A stretch of DNA of 64,000 nt from Pseudomonadota bacterium (GCA_029778535.1 JAKOQB010000172.1:45828-109827); one strand, 5' to 3'; shown: positions 45,628-54,901, counted from the first letter of the stretch. Numbers and translations are program-made. Notes: generated from the sequence alone by a model not told the origin.

Positions 45628-46103
45628 AGTTCCGCGTCGGGCAAGGCTTCGATGTCCATGCGCTGGTGACCGGCCGCCGGCTCGTGCTGGGAGGCGTCGA
45701 GATCCCGTTCACGCACGGCCTGGCCGGCCATTCGGACGCCGACGTGCTGCTGCACGCGATCACCGACGCGCTGCTCGGAGCGGCGGGGCTGGGCGATATC
45801 GGCCGCATGTTTCCGGACACCGACGCCCGCTACGCCGGGGCCGACAGCCTCGAGCTGCTGAAGACAGCGGCCGCGCGCGTGCAGGCGACGGGCTGGCGGA
45901 TAGGCAACATCGACAGCACCGTGATCGCGCAGCAGCCGAAGTTCGCGCCTTATGTCGATGCGATGCGCGAGCGCATCGCCGGCGCGCTCGGCATCGAGGT
46001 CGATGCGATCGGCATCAAGGGCAAGACGACCGAGCAGCTCGGTTTCACCGGTCGCGGCGAAGGGATCGCCGCGCTGGCGGTCGCGCTGCTCTTCGGCGAC
46101 TAG
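45624..46103 (+). CDS. ispF: 2-C-methyl-D-erythritol 2,4-cyclodiphosphate synthase IspF
   Basis: Fifth enzyme of the methylerythritol phosphate pathway, 159 residues as expected. Zinc ligands lie in GQGFDVHAL and in [17 protein letters not shown]. The substrate loop [10 protein letters not shown] and the C-terminal [19 protein letters not shown] are conserved. The ATG overlaps the ispD stop. Its stop overlaps the convergent sensor kinase gene by four bases. Confidence 0.97.
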   Translation: MKFRVGQGFDVHALVTGRRLVLGGVEIPFTHGLAGHSDADVLLHAITDALLGAAGLGDIGRMFPDTDARYAGADSLELLKTAAARVQATGWRIGNIDSTVIAQQPKFAPYVDAMRERIAGALGIEVDAIGIKGKTTEQLGFTGRGEGIAALAVALLFGD

Positions 46104-47425
46104 GCCGCAGGCAGCCGCAGTTGCGCGCGCAGCCCGTGCGGCGGGTTGGCGGCCAGCCTGAATGAGCCGCCGTGCATGCGCGCAATGCGGTCGACGATCG
46201 CCAGCCCGAGTCCCGCGCCCTTGACTTCGCTGCGCGCGCTGTCGCCGCGCTCGAACGGACGCATCAGTTGCTCGATGCGCTCGGCAGCAACGCCCGGGCC
46301 CCGGTCGGCCACCGTGAGCACGGCGTCGGCGCCGTCGCGCCGCAAGGTCACCGCGAGCTCCAGCCGGCCGCTCTCGGGCGCGCGGCCATAGCGATCGGCG
46401 TTGGTCAGCAGGTTGTCGATCGCGCGCAGCAGCTCGGTGCGATGGCCCGAGACCCGGATGCCGTGCTGCAGGTCGCGCTCGATCGTCGCCGCCTCGGCGT
46501 GCATCAGCCGGCTGTGGGCGAGCGCGTCGTCGATGAGCGCGGACAGGTCGAGCGGCTCCGCCGCCTGCTGCGGCTTCGCGCGCGCGTAATCGAGGAACTG
46601 GCCGACGATCGCATCCATCTGTTCGAGGTCGCCGATCATCGCGCGGCGTGTCTCCCCGGGCAGGTCGTTGATCTCGACCTCGAGCCGCAGCCGGGTCAGC
46701 GGCGTGCGCAGGTCGTGCGAGATGCCGGCCAGTAGCACCGCGCGATCCTGCTCGAGCTTGGCCAGATCGCTGACCATCCGGTTGAAGCTCTGGTTGACGG
46801 TTCGGATTTCACTGGGACCGGTCTCCGGCAGCGGGACCGGTTGGCGCCCGGCGCCGAGCTGGCGCGCGGCGCGCGACAGCCGCTGCAGCGGCCGGTTGAC
46901 CACCCGCGTGATCGCGACCGTGGCCAGCAGCGACAGCAGCGTGGCCACGATCGCCCAGCCGATCCACTGCGTGCCGACGTCGCGCGTCAGCAGGTCGCGC
47001 TCGATGAAGACCCAGTACGCGTCGCCCTCGATGTCGAAGCTGACCCACACGCCCGGCACGCCGTTGACCTCGCCGCCGATGCGCGTCGCGCCGCCCAGCT
47101 GCGCGCGAACCTTCTCCGACACCAGTTGCACGACCGGCAGGTCGGGCAGCGGCCGCACGTCGTCGCCCGGTTCCAGCGGCACGACGCGGATGCCGACGTT
47201 CTCCGCCAGCTCGGCCAGCAGCTGGCGCCGCTCGGCGGCGTCGGAGTAGACCAGCGCCGCGCGCGTGATGTTGACGATCGAGACGATCTGCTGCGCGATC
47301 CGCTGCGCGCGCGGCTCGCGCTCGAACACGCGGAAGCTCTGCAGCCACGCCAGCAGGCAGGCCACGATCAGCAGCAGGATCAGCAGGAACGTGCGCCAGA
47401 ACAGGTTCGGCGAACGCAGGTTCAA
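46100..47425 (-). CDS. envZ: EnvZ-type osmosensing histidine kinase
   Basis: Inner-membrane sensor kinase of 441 residues. It has one hydrophobic helix at about residues 9-28 ([20 protein letters not shown]), a periplasmic domain of about 120 residues and a second helix near 155-175, then a HAMP linker. The phosphoacceptor His is in [18 protein letters not shown]. ATPase boxes follow ([25 protein letters not shown]). Autophosphorylates and passes phosphate to OmpR. The TTG start at 47425 overlaps the ompR stop, which gives the expected membrane-proximal N-terminus. Other starts are possible. Confidence 0.92.
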   Translation of the reverse strand: MNLRSPNLFWRTFLLILLLIVACLLAWLQSFRVFEREPRAQRIAQQIVSIVNITRAALVYSDAAERRQLLAELAENVGIRVVPLEPGDDVRPLPDLPVVQLVSEKVRAQLGGATRIGGEVNGVPGVWVSFDIEGDAYWVFIERDLLTRDVGTQWIGWAIVATLLSLLATVAITRVVNRPLQRLSRAARQLGAGRQPVPLPETGPSEIRTVNQSFNRMVSDLAKLEQDRAVLLAGISHDLRTPLTRLRLEVEINDLPGETRRAMIGDLEQMDAIVGQFLDYARAKPQQAAEPLDLSALIDDALAHSRLMHAEAATIERDLQHGIRVSGHRTELLRAIDNLLTNADRYGRAPESGRLELAVTLRRDGADAVLTVADRGPGVAAERIEQLMRPFERGDSARSEVKGAGLGLAIVDRIARMHGGSFRLAANPPHGLRAQLRLPAA

Positions 47426-48147
47426 GTCTGTCCGTCCGGTATGAAAACGTACCCGAGCCCCCACACCGTCTGGATGTACCTGGGCTTCGACGGGTCGGGC
47501 TCGATCATCTTGCGCAGGCGCGAGATCTGCACGTCGAGCGAGCGGTCGAACGCCTCGTACTCGCGACCGCGCGCCATCTCCATCAGCTTCTCCCGCGACA
47601 GCGGCGTGCGCGGATAGCGCGCGAACACCTTCAGCACCGCGAACTCGCCGGTAGTCAGCGGCACCTGCTCGCCGTTCTTCGTCAAGGTGCGCGTCGCCAG
47701 GTCGAGCACGAAAGCGCCGAACTCGACCGTCTTCGGCTCCTGCGCCGGAGCACCGGGGGCCTCGTCTGCGCCCTTGCGCCGCAGGACCGCGCTGATGCGC
47801 GCGAGCAGCTCGCGCGGATTGAACGGCTTGGGCAGGTAATCGTCGGCGCCCATTTCGAGGCCGACGATGCGGTCGACGTCCTCTCCCTTGGCGGTCAGCA
47901 TGATGATCGGCGTCGTCTCGTTGGCGCCGCGCAGCCGCCGCAGGATCGACAGGCCGTCCTCGCCCGGCAGCATCAGGTCGAGGATCAGGATGTCGAAGCG
48001 CTCGCGCAGCCACAGCTTGTTCATCGCCTGCCCGTTCTCGGCCGTGTAGACGGTGAAGCCGTTGTCGGTCAGGTACCGGCGCAGCAGGTCGCGCAGCCGG
48101 GGGTCGTCGTCGACGACCAGGACTTTCGGAGGACCGCTTCGGTGCAT
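47422..48147 (-). CDS. ompR: OmpR-type response regulator
   Basis: Two-domain transcription regulator of 241 residues. The receiver domain has the acidic pair VDDDPRLRD, the phosphoacceptor Asp in LILDLMLPGEDG and the Lys in DDYLPKPFNPREL. A winged-helix DNA-binding domain follows, with EFAVLKVFARYPRTPLSREKL and GLGYVFIPDG. The start at 48147 places the receiver domain at residue 8. Partner of EnvZ, overlapping by four bases. Confidence 0.95.
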   Translation of the reverse strand: MHRSGPPKVLVVDDDPRLRDLLRRYLTDNGFTVYTAENGQAMNKLWLRERFDILILDLMLPGEDGLSILRRLRGANETTPIIMLTAKGEDVDRIVGLEMGADDYLPKPFNPRELLARISAVLRRKGADEAPGAPAQEPKTVEFGAFVLDLATRTLTKNGEQVPLTTGEFAVLKVFARYPRTPLSREKLMEMARGREYEAFDRSLDVQISRLRKMIEPDPSKPRYIQTVWGLGYVFIPDGQT

Positions 48148-48220
48148 GGTCGGTTTCCTGGTTCGAGCCGGCGCGATGCTACGTACGGTCGTGCTCGCGC
48201 AAAGTCGCGGCCCACAAAGT

Positions 48221-48235
48221 GTTACAGAATTTACC
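48221..48235. promoter_or_regulatory. OmpR-box-like half sites upstream of ompR
   Basis: GTTACAGAATTTACC holds GTTACA followed at a 9-base step by TTTACC. OmpR half sites in enterics are of GTTACA/TGTAAC type at 10-base spacing. It lies 74 bases upstream of ompR in the divergent spacer, so autoregulation is possible. Confidence 0.3.
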
Positions 48236-48317
48236 GCGCCCGCCGCCCTGACCGGGTCGCCAGGTGACTCCGTTCCGACGTTCAGCGCATAACATTCGCG
48301 CTGTGAACTTCCGCTCC

Positions 48318-48770
48318 ATGCGCCTGCGTGCCCAAATCGCCACCGCGTTGCTGCTTCTCGCCGCCGGCGGCGCGCTTGCGCAGGGCGTGCGCGACGAAGC
48401 GTGGCGCAGCATGACGCCGCAGCAGCGCGAGAACCTGTGGCAATCGATGACGCCGCAGCAGCGCGCGGATTTCTGGCGCCGGCTGACGCCGGAGCAGCGG
48501 CAGGCGATCCGGCAGCAGATCCCTCCCGAGCAGCGCGATGCAATCCGCCAGCGGATGATGGAAGAGCGCGGACGCGGACTGCCGCCGGACGCGCCGCTGG
48601 CTCCCGGCGCCCAATCGATGCCCGGCATGCCGCCGGGAGGGCCGGGTCCGCGCCGGCTGTCGCCGGAGGAGCGCCAGAAGCTGCGCGAGCAGATCATGGA
48701 GTCCACGCGCGATCTGCGCGAGCAGCGGCGGCACATGGGAATGGAGCGGCGCCGGGGCCGCGAACGCTGA
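48318..48770 (+). CDS. Exported DUF3106-like protein with repeated W/F-x-x-(M/L)TPxQR motifs
   Basis: Small exported protein of 150 residues. A signal peptide (MRLRAQIATALLLLAAGGALAQG) is followed by degenerate repeats of about 12 residues: WRSMTPQQRENL, WQSMTPQQRADF, WRRLTPEQRQAI, and then more diverged copies. A Pro/Gly-rich linker and a basic Arg-rich tail complete it. The repeat pattern fits DUF3106-type proteins, whose function is unknown. A GTG at 48303 could start five codons earlier. The stop overlaps the next gene by one base (TGATG). Confidence 0.82.
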   Translation: MRLRAQIATALLLLAAGGALAQGVRDEAWRSMTPQQRENLWQSMTPQQRADFWRRLTPEQRQAIRQQIPPEQRDAIRQRMMEERGRGLPPDAPLAPGAQSMPGMPPGGPGPRRLSPEERQKLREQIMESTRDLREQRRHMGMERRRGRER

Positions 48771-50242
48771 TGCCGCGCTGGCGGGTCGGTGCAGGTCTGC
48801 TGCTGCTGGCAAGTGCGGTCCACGCCGCTGCGATCGGCGAGCAGGGCGCGCGCCTGCTGCTGACGCGCGCCGGCTTCGCGCCGAGCCCGGAGGAGGTTGC
48901 ACACTATGCGCCGTTGACGCAGGAGCAGGCGGTAGACCGCATGCTCGCGCAGGCGCGCACCGCGGCGGTCACGCCACCGCCCGCCTGGATCGACGAGCCC
49001 TGGGTCGCGCCGCGGCAGTTGCGGCAGATGAGCGTCGACGAGCGCCGCGCGTATCGCGAGCAGGAGATCCGGCGGGGCCTGGCACTGCGCGCTTGGTGGC
49101 TGCGCGAGATGGTGGCCACGCCGTCGCCGCTCACCGAGCGGATGACGCTGTTCTGGCACAACCACTTCGTGTCGGCACAGCCCAAGGTGCGCGCCAGCGA
49201 GTTGATGTACCGGCAGAACGTGCTGCTGCGCCGCCTCGCGATGGGGAGCTTCGGCGACCTGCTGCACGCGGTGGCGAAGGACCCGGCGATGATGATCTAC
49301 CTCGACGCGGCGACCAACCGCAAGACGGCGCCGAACGAGAACTTCGCGCGCGAGGTGATGGAACTCTTCACGCTCGGCCCGGGCCATTACACCGAGAGCG
49401 ACATCAAGGAAGCGGCGCGCGCCTTCACCGGCTGGAGCATCGATCCGCAGACCGGATCGTTCGTGTTGCGGCCCCGGATGCATGACGACGGCGAGAAGTC
49501 CTTGCTCGGCCGGAGCGGCGATTTCGACGGCGACCAGGTGCTCGACATCCTGCTCGCGCAGCCGGCGACCGCGGAATTCGTCACGCGCAAGCTCTGGCGC
49601 GAATTCGTGTCGCCGCAGCCCGACGAGGCACGCGTCGAGGCGATCGCCGCCCGGTTTCGCGCCAGCGGCTATCGGATCGACGTGGCGGTGCGCGAACTTC
49701 TGCTGCAGCCGGAAGTGGTCCGGCGCGACCAAGACAACGCGCTGGTCAAGTCGCCGGTGGAGCTGATCGTCGGGCTTGCGCGGCAGACCGGCAGCGGCAT
49801 CGGCGACGGCATCGGCGCGGCGATCGCATCAGCCGCGATGGGGCAGAACCTGTTTTCCGCACCCAACGTGCGCGGCTGGCCGGGAGGCGACGCGTGGATC
49901 AACACGCAGACCCTGCTCGCGCGCAGGCAGTTCGTGCGCCATGCGCTCGACGCCGCGCCGGCGGACAGCTCGATGATGGCGCGCCCGGCGCGCGCGGACG
50001 ACAAGGGCGCAATCGGCCGCCGCGTTCAGGCGCTGCTGGCCGGTGCGCTGCACGTCGATGCGGCCGCCGCGCTGAAGACGCTGGGCGGCTTTCAGCCCGA
50101 ACGCGCGGTCGATGCCGCCGGTGCATCGAAGCTGTCGGCGCAGTTGCTGGTGCTGCCGCCGGTGTCCGCGGTGCCGTCCGGCGAACTCGGGCTCGACGCG
50201 CTGCGCACCCTGCTGCTCGATCCCTCCTACCAGTTGAAGTAG
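48770..50242 (+). CDS. DUF1800 family exported protein
   Basis: Protein of 490 residues with a signal peptide (to about residue 20, VHAAAIG), belonging to DUF1800. Typical features are ARLLLTRAGFAPSPEEV at the front, ERMTLFWHNHFVSAQ, AKDPAMMIYLDAATN, NENFAREVMELFTLGPGHYT and AARAFTGW. Function is not established. DUF1800 genes are regularly paired with DUF1501 genes, as here, suggesting a shared extracytoplasmic task. It is coupled to the upstream gene by a TGATG overlap and to the next by two bases. Confidence 0.92.
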   Translation: MPRWRVGAGLLLLASAVHAAAIGEQGARLLLTRAGFAPSPEEVAHYAPLTQEQAVDRMLAQARTAAVTPPPAWIDEPWVAPRQLRQMSVDERRAYREQEIRRGLALRAWWLREMVATPSPLTERMTLFWHNHFVSAQPKVRASELMYRQNVLLRRLAMGSFGDLLHAVAKDPAMMIYLDAATNRKTAPNENFAREVMELFTLGPGHYTESDIKEAARAFTGWSIDPQTGSFVLRPRMHDDGEKSLLGRSGDFDGDQVLDILLAQPATAEFVTRKLWREFVSPQPDEARVEAIAARFRASGYRIDVAVRELLLQPEVVRRDQDNALVKSPVELIVGLARQTGSGIGDGIGAAIASAAMGQNLFSAPNVRGWPGGDAWINTQTLLARRQFVRHALDAAPADSSMMARPARADDKGAIGRRVQALLAGALHVDAAAALKTLGGFQPERAVDAAGASKLSAQLLVLPPVSAVPSGELGLDALRTLLLDPSYQLK

Positions 50243-50244
50243 CG

Positions 50245-51384
50245 ATGAAGCGGCGCGACCTGCTGCGAATCGGCGCCGGGTTGTCGGCGTGGACGAGTAT
50301 TCCGTTCGCGTGGGCGGGCGACGCGCCGCCGCGGTTGCTGATCCTGATCGAACTGCGCGGCGGCAACGACGGACTGAATACCGTGGTTCCGCTGGACGAT
50401 GGCCGCTATTTCGATCTGCGGCCGCGGCTGGCGCTGCGCGACGATGCGGTGGTCGCGCTGAGCGACCGGGTCGGGCTGAACGCTGCGCTGGGCGCCAAGC
50501 CGCTGTGGGATGCGGGCGAACTGGCGATTCTGCAGGGCGTCGGCTATCCGCAACCGAACCTGTCGCACTTCCGCTCGATCGAGATCTGGGACACCGCGTC
50601 CGACAGTGCGCAGTATCTGACGCAGGGATGGCTGACGCGGCTGGCCGCATCCGCGCCGCAGTTCGCGCGCTTCAGCGCCGACGGCGTGATCCTCGGCGCC
50701 GCCGACCTCGGCCCGCTGGCCGGCGGCGCACGCGCGATCTCGCTGATCGATCCGGAGCGCTTCGCGCGCCAGGCGCGGCTGGCGGCGGACGATTCCGGTC
50801 CGGCGCGCGGCGCGCTGGCGCACATCCTGCGGGTCGAGCACGACATCTCGCGCGCGGCCGCGGAACTGCGGCCGGACGTCGCGTTTCAGACCGAGTTTTC
50901 GCGCACACCGTTCGGCCTTGCGATGCACGGCGCGGCGGCGATCGCGTCGACGCGCCGGGTGCCGGTGATCCGCGTCACGCTGGCCGGCTTCGACACGCAT
51001 CAGAACCAGCTGCAGCCGCAGGCGAATCTGCTGCGCCAATTCGGAGAAGGAGTGCTCGCGCTGCGCTCGGCCCTGCGCGAAATCGGTCTGTGGGACAGCA
51101 CGCTGCTGCTGACGTACTCCGAGTTCGGCCGCCGGCCGCACGAAAACGGCAGCGGCGGCACTGATCACGGCACCGCCAACGCGATGTTCGCGATCGGGCC
51201 GCGCGTGAAGGGCGGCCTGCACGGCGAAGCGCCGGCGCTCGACCGGCTGGACGGCAACGGCAATTTGCGGGCAACGACCGATTTCCGCTCCGTCTACGCG
51301 ATGGTGGTCGCACGCTGGTGGCAGCTCGACCCGCAGCCCGTGTTCGGCCGCGCGTTCGCGCCGGTCGACTTCCTGCGGGCCTGA
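50245..51384 (+). CDS. DUF1501 family exported protein with Tat-like signal
   Basis: Protein of 379 residues in the DUF1501 family. The N-terminus MKRRDLLRIGAGLSAW resembles a twin-arginine signal, so export in folded form is plausible. Family motifs are LIELRGGNDGLNTVVP, LAILQGVGYPQPNLSHF, VTLAGFDTHQNQ and YSEFGRRPHENGSGGTDHG. The last resembles metal-site sequences of the sulfatase/alkaline phosphatase superfamily, but activity is unknown. It ends the DUF3106-DUF1800-DUF1501 operon. Confidence 0.92.
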   Translation: MKRRDLLRIGAGLSAWTSIPFAWAGDAPPRLLILIELRGGNDGLNTVVPLDDGRYFDLRPRLALRDDAVVALSDRVGLNAALGAKPLWDAGELAILQGVGYPQPNLSHFRSIEIWDTASDSAQYLTQGWLTRLAASAPQFARFSADGVILGAADLGPLAGGARAISLIDPERFARQARLAADDSGPARGALAHILRVEHDISRAAAELRPDVAFQTEFSRTPFGLAMHGAAAIASTRRVPVIRVTLAGFDTHQNQLQPQANLLRQFGEGVLALRSALREIGLWDSTLLLTYSEFGRRPHENGSGGTDHGTANAMFAIGPRVKGGLHGEAPALDRLDGNGNLRATTDFRSVYAMVVARWWQLDPQPVFGRAFAPVDFLRA

Positions 51385-51400
51385 TCCCGCAGCGCGTCGC

Positions 51401-51406
51401 TAGAAT
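51401..51406 (+). promoter_or_regulatory. Candidate -10 box for the tsaB operon
   Basis: TAGAAT lies 47 bases before the tsaB ATG, just after the DUF1501 stop. No good -35 is visible. The same hexamer precedes tRNA-Leu. Confidence 0.35.
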
Positions 51407-51447
51407 CGGCGCGCGCTTGCGCATCCGTGCGCGAGGCAGCGCACGTG

Positions 51448-52167
51448 ATGCCACCTTCGCTTCCGACCATCCTCGCCATCGACACCGCGGCCGACGTGTG
51501 TTCGGTCGCGCTCGCGCGCGCCGGCCGCATCGTCGAGGAAAGCGAAATGGTCGGCCATCGCCACTCGGAGCGCGTGTTGCCGATGGTGCGCACGCTGCTC
51601 GACGCAGCGGGGATCGAGCTGGCCGACTGCGATGCACTGGCGTTCGGCGCCGGGCCGGGCGCGTTCACCGGGCTGCGAATCGCCTGCGGCGTCGTGCAGG
51701 GCCTCGCGTACGGCGCCGGCCGGCCGGTGATCGCGGTCGGCAATCTCGAAGCGCTGGCAGCGGCCGCGCTGCGCGCGCATCCGCAGGTGCAGCGCGTGCT
51801 GTGCGCGAACGACGCGCGCATGCAGGAAGCCTACGTCGCAGTCTACCGGCGCAGCGGCGACGACCACGAGGAACTGGCCGCCCCCGCGCTCGCCGCAGCG
51901 GCCGACCTGCGCGCGCTGATCGAACGGTGGGCGCCGGACCTCGTCGCCGGCGACGCGCCGACCGCATACCCCGAACCGTTCGCCGCCGCACGATCGACAG
52001 CAGTCGTCACGTTGCGCGCGACTGCGACCGCGGTGTGCGCCCGCGCGCTGCGCCGTTGGGCGGCCGGCGAGCGCACCGACCCCGCGCACGCGGCGCCGCT
52101 GTACGTGCGCAACCACGTCGCGCTGACGATCGAAGAGCGTCGCGTGCAGCGAGGACGATCGGCATGA
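51448..52167 (+). CDS. tsaB: tRNA threonylcarbamoyladenosine biosynthesis protein TsaB
   Basis: ASKHA-fold partner of TsaD in formation of t6A37 on ANN-decoding tRNAs. The 239 residues include the N-terminal LAIDTAADVCSVAL phosphate-loop region, the family block GAGPGAFTGLRIACGVVQGL and GHRHSERVLPMV. The ATG at 51448 is preferred over a GTG at 51427, which would add seven non-conserved residues. GAGG lies 12 bases upstream. It is followed by rimI and udg, a conserved betaproteobacterial series. Confidence 0.93.
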   Translation: MPPSLPTILAIDTAADVCSVALARAGRIVEESEMVGHRHSERVLPMVRTLLDAAGIELADCDALAFGAGPGAFTGLRIACGVVQGLAYGAGRPVIAVGNLEALAAAALRAHPQVQRVLCANDARMQEAYVAVYRRSGDDHEELAAPALAAAADLRALIERWAPDLVAGDAPTAYPEPFAAARSTAVVTLRATATAVCARALRRWAAGERTDPAHAAPLYVRNHVALTIEERRVQRGRSA

Positions 52168-52225
52168 GCGCGCACGGCCGGCCCGAAGCGCTCATCCCGC
52201 AGCGCGCAGCGCGGAGGGCAGTCGG

Positions 52226-52693
52226 TTGAGTGCGGTCGTCCGCCCGGCCGAGGACCGCTTCGCGCCGATGCGCGTGGACGACCTCGACGACGTGATGACG
52301 ATCGAGAACGACCTGTATCCGTTTCCGTGGACGCGCGGCAACTTCCGCGATTCGCTCGCCGCCGGCCACAGCGCCTGGACCCTGCGCAGCGACGTCGGCG
52401 CGCTGATCGCTTACGCGGTGGTGATGATCGCGCTCGACGACGCGCATTTGCTGAACCTGTCGGTGGCGCGCGAGCGTCAGCGCCGCGGCCATGGCTGGCG
52501 GATGCTCGACTGGATGGCGTCGGTGGCGCGCGATCACGGCGCGCGCTCGATGCTGCTCGAGGTGCGGCCGAGCAACCTCACCGGCCAGCGACTGTACTCG
52601 AGCTACGGCTTCGAGGTCATCGGCCGCCGCCGCGATTACTACCCGGCAATCGGCGGCCGCGAGGACGCGATCGTGATGCGGGTCGCGCTGTGA
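52226..52693 (+). CDS. rimI: Ribosomal protein S18 alanine N-acetyltransferase RimI
   Basis: GNAT-family acetyltransferase of 155 residues acting on the N-terminus of ribosomal protein S18. The acetyl-CoA site is NLSVARERQRRGHGWRML, and the family segment LEVRPSNLTGQRLYSSYGF is present. The proposed start is a TTG at 52226 because GGAGGG lies eight bases upstream. An ATG at 52268 would cut into the domain. The link with tsaB and udg is standard. Confidence 0.92.
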   Translation: MSAVVRPAEDRFAPMRVDDLDDVMTIENDLYPFPWTRGNFRDSLAAGHSAWTLRSDVGALIAYAVVMIALDDAHLLNLSVARERQRRGHGWRMLDWMASVARDHGARSMLLEVRPSNLTGQRLYSSYGFEVIGRRRDYYPAIGGREDAIVMRVAL

Positions 52694-52703
52694 GGCGCCG
52701 CGC

Positions 52704-53501
52704 ATGACGCTCGACCCGCGCCGCGCCCGCCTGTGGGACGCGATGGGCCTCGGCCCGCGCTGGCGATTGCGCGCCGCTGCACCGCCGGAGTCGCCCGAGC
52801 TACCAGCGCCCACCATTGCGCCGTGGGCCAATCCAGATCACGAATCACGGATCACGGATCACGGATCACAGATCACGGATCACGCCGCGCGCGCCGAGTC
52901 GATCCGGCGCATGGACTGGGCCACGCTGCAGCAGGCGGTCGCGGGCTGCACGGCGTGCGCGCTGTGCAAGACGCGCAAGCAGACGGTGTTCGGCGTCGGC
53001 AATCCGCGCGCGCACTGGATGCTGATCGGCGAGGCGCCGGGAGCGGAAGAGGACGCCAAGGGCGAGCCCTTCGTCGGCCAGGCCGGGCGCCTGCTCGACA
53101 ACATGCTGGCGTCGATCGGGCTGGCGCGCAGCGGCGATGACGAGCGCGCGGTGTACATCGCCAACGTGCTGAAGTGCCGGCCGCCCGGCAACCGCAATCC
53201 GGAGCCGGCCGAGGTCGCGCTGTGCGAGCCTTTCCTGTTGCGGCAGGTTGCGCTGGTGCAGCCGAAGCTTGTCGTCGTGATGGGGCGCTTCGCCGCGCAA
53301 TCGCTGCTTGGCACCGAGGCGACGATCGCCAGTTTGCGCGGGCGCGTGCACTCGATCGCGGTCGAAGGACGAACAGTTCCGGTCGTCGTGACCTACCACC
53401 CGGCCTACCTGCTGCGCAATCTCGCAGACAAGTCGAAGTCGTGGGCCGATCTGTGCCTGGCGCACGACGTGTACGAGCGCTCCGAACGCAAGTCGATGTA
53501 G
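52704..53501 (+). CDS. Family 4 uracil-DNA glycosylase with an in-frame repeat insertion
   Basis: Iron-sulfur uracil-DNA glycosylase of 265 residues that starts base excision repair of uracil. Cluster Cys are in GCTACALCKTR, with others in NVLKCRPPGNRNP and ALCEPF. The catalytic region GEAPGAEEDAKGEPFVGQAG and the C-terminal VVTYHPAYLLRN are clear. Residues of about 44-60 (DHESRITDH and following) are not family sequence but a direct translation of the GGATCAC repeat at 52836-52883. It falls in the variable linker between a short N-terminal helix and the catalytic domain, so activity may survive. Confidence 0.92.
   Translation: MTLDPRRARLWDAMGLGPRWRLRAAAPPESPELPAPTIAPWANPDHESRITDHGSQITDHAARAESIRRMDWATLQQAVAGCTACALCKTRKQTVFGVGNPRAHWMLIGEAPGAEEDAKGEPFVGQAGRLLDNMLASIGLARSGDDERAVYIANVLKCRPPGNRNPEPAEVALCEPFLLRQVALVQPKLVVVMGRFAAQSLLGTEATIASLRGRVHSIAVEGRTVPVVVTYHPAYLLRNLADKSKSWADLCLAHDVYERSERKSM
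52836..52883. repeat. GGATCAC-unit tandem array inside the udg gene (copy 3)
   Basis: About six units of GGATCAC/AGATCAC in one orientation only, without an inverted partner arm or core, lie in frame in udg. The unit is the same as in the elements at 24082-24177 and 29105-29187, so it looks like a half element. Confidence 0.88.
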
Positions 53502-53556
53502 GGCGGAAGCGCGCGACCGGAACGAGCCGGACCCCTTCGTTCATCAAAGGGCCGAC

Positions 53557-53578
53557 ACGCCCGTCAAGCAGCGGGCGT
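53557..53578. terminator. Hairpin between convergent udg and lplT
   Basis: ACGCCCG and CGGGCGT pair over an 8-base loop, ending directly at the lplT stop codon. A smaller CCCTT/AAGGG hairpin lies just before it (53534-53551). No T-run, so termination strength is uncertain. Confidence 0.5.
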
Positions 53579-54901
53579 TCAATGCCGGCTTCTCGACTGG
53601 CCGATCAGCGCGACGGAATCGAACTGCCGCTGGTTGTACTGGTGGCGCAGCATGATCAACGCCATCGTGACCGCGACGAACAGCCCGAAGAGTACGATGA
53701 TCGTCTCGATCCGCAGGTTGAGCCAGATCAGCGTCGCGTAGATGCCGAGCATCACCAGAATGCTCAGGTTCTCGTTGAAGTTCTGCACCGCGATCGAATG
53801 CCCGGCCGACAGCAGCACGTGGCCGCGATGCTGCAGCAGCGCATTCATCGGCACCACGAAATAGCCGGCCAGCGCGCCGACGATCACCATCAGCGCCGAG
53901 GCGACCAGCACCGCCGGGCTGAGCGCGAGGTGCCACGACGCCGGTGCGCCGCTTTTCAGCGGCGAGAAATCGATCAGCGCCATCGACATCACCACCACGC
54001 CCATCGCGATGCCGACCGGCAGCACCGACAGCGAACGCTTCAGCGACACGCGCGCGGCCGCCCAGACCGAGCCGATCGCGATCCCGATCGCGACCACCGC
54101 CTGCATGATCGCGCCCTGCGACAGCGACAACCCGAGCACCTGCTCGCACCACTTCAGGATGATGAACTGCAAGGTGGCGCCGGCGCCCCAGAACAGTGTC
54201 GTGACCGCGAGCGAAATCTGGCCCAGCTTGTCGCGCCACAGCGTGGTCACGCAGTGGCCGAAGTCGAGGACGAGCCGCCATGGCGTACGCTCCTGGCGCG
54301 GGTAGCGCGCGCCGGTGTCCGGAATGCGCGTGTTGATGAACGCCGCGACCGCGTACATCAGTGCTATCACGCCGATCGCCGCCTCGCCCGGCTGGTCGAT
54401 GTCGAAATCGACCAGCGGGAAGTCGAGCGAGATCAGAGAGTTCGCGACGCGCGGCGACACCAACACGCCGCCAACCACGAAGCCGAGGATGATCGAACCC
54501 ACCGTGAGGCCTTCGATCCAGCCGTTGGCGACCACCAGTTTCTCGGGCGGCAGCAACTCGGTCAGGATGCCGTACTTGGCCGGCGAGTACGCGGCCGCGC
54601 CGAGCCCGACCACCGCGTAGGCGACCAGCGGGTGCAGACCGAACAGCATGATCAGGCAGCCGACGATCTTGATGCCGTTGGTGATCAGCATCACCCTGCC
54701 CTTCGGCATCGAATCGGCGAACGCGCCGACGAACGCCGCCAGCACGACGTACGACACGAAGAAGAACAGCTTCAGCATCGGCGTCATCCACTCCGGCGCG
54801 TTGATGTCGCGCAGCAGCGCGATGGCGGCGATCAGCAGCGCGTTGTCGGCCAGCGACGAGAAGAACTGCGCGGCCATGATGACGTAGAAGCCGCGGTTCA
54901 T
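53579..54901 (-). CDS. lplT: Lysophospholipid transporter LplT
   Basis: Major facilitator superfamily protein of 440 residues with about twelve membrane helices. In E. coli LplT flips lysophosphatidylethanolamine inward for reacylation by Aas. Features seen are the N-terminal FYVIMAAQFFSSLADNALLI, AFADSMPKGRVM in the first cytoplasmic loop, AAAYSPAKYGILTELLP and FNENLSILVMLGIY. No aas gene is visible beside it. The gene is convergent with udg and divergent from alr. Confidence 0.93.
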   Translation of the reverse strand: MNRGFYVIMAAQFFSSLADNALLIAAIALLRDINAPEWMTPMLKLFFFVSYVVLAAFVGAFADSMPKGRVMLITNGIKIVGCLIMLFGLHPLVAYAVVGLGAAAYSPAKYGILTELLPPEKLVVANGWIEGLTVGSIILGFVVGGVLVSPRVANSLISLDFPLVDFDIDQPGEAAIGVIALMYAVAAFINTRIPDTGARYPRQERTPWRLVLDFGHCVTTLWRDKLGQISLAVTTLFWGAGATLQFIILKWCEQVLGLSLSQGAIMQAVVAIGIAIGSVWAAARVSLKRSLSVLPVGIAMGVVVMSMALIDFSPLKSGAPASWHLALSPAVLVASALMVIVGALAGYFVVPMNALLQHRGHVLLSAGHSIAVQNFNENLSILVMLGIYATLIWLNLRIETIIVLFGLFVAVTMALIMLRHQYNQRQFDSVALIGQSRSRH

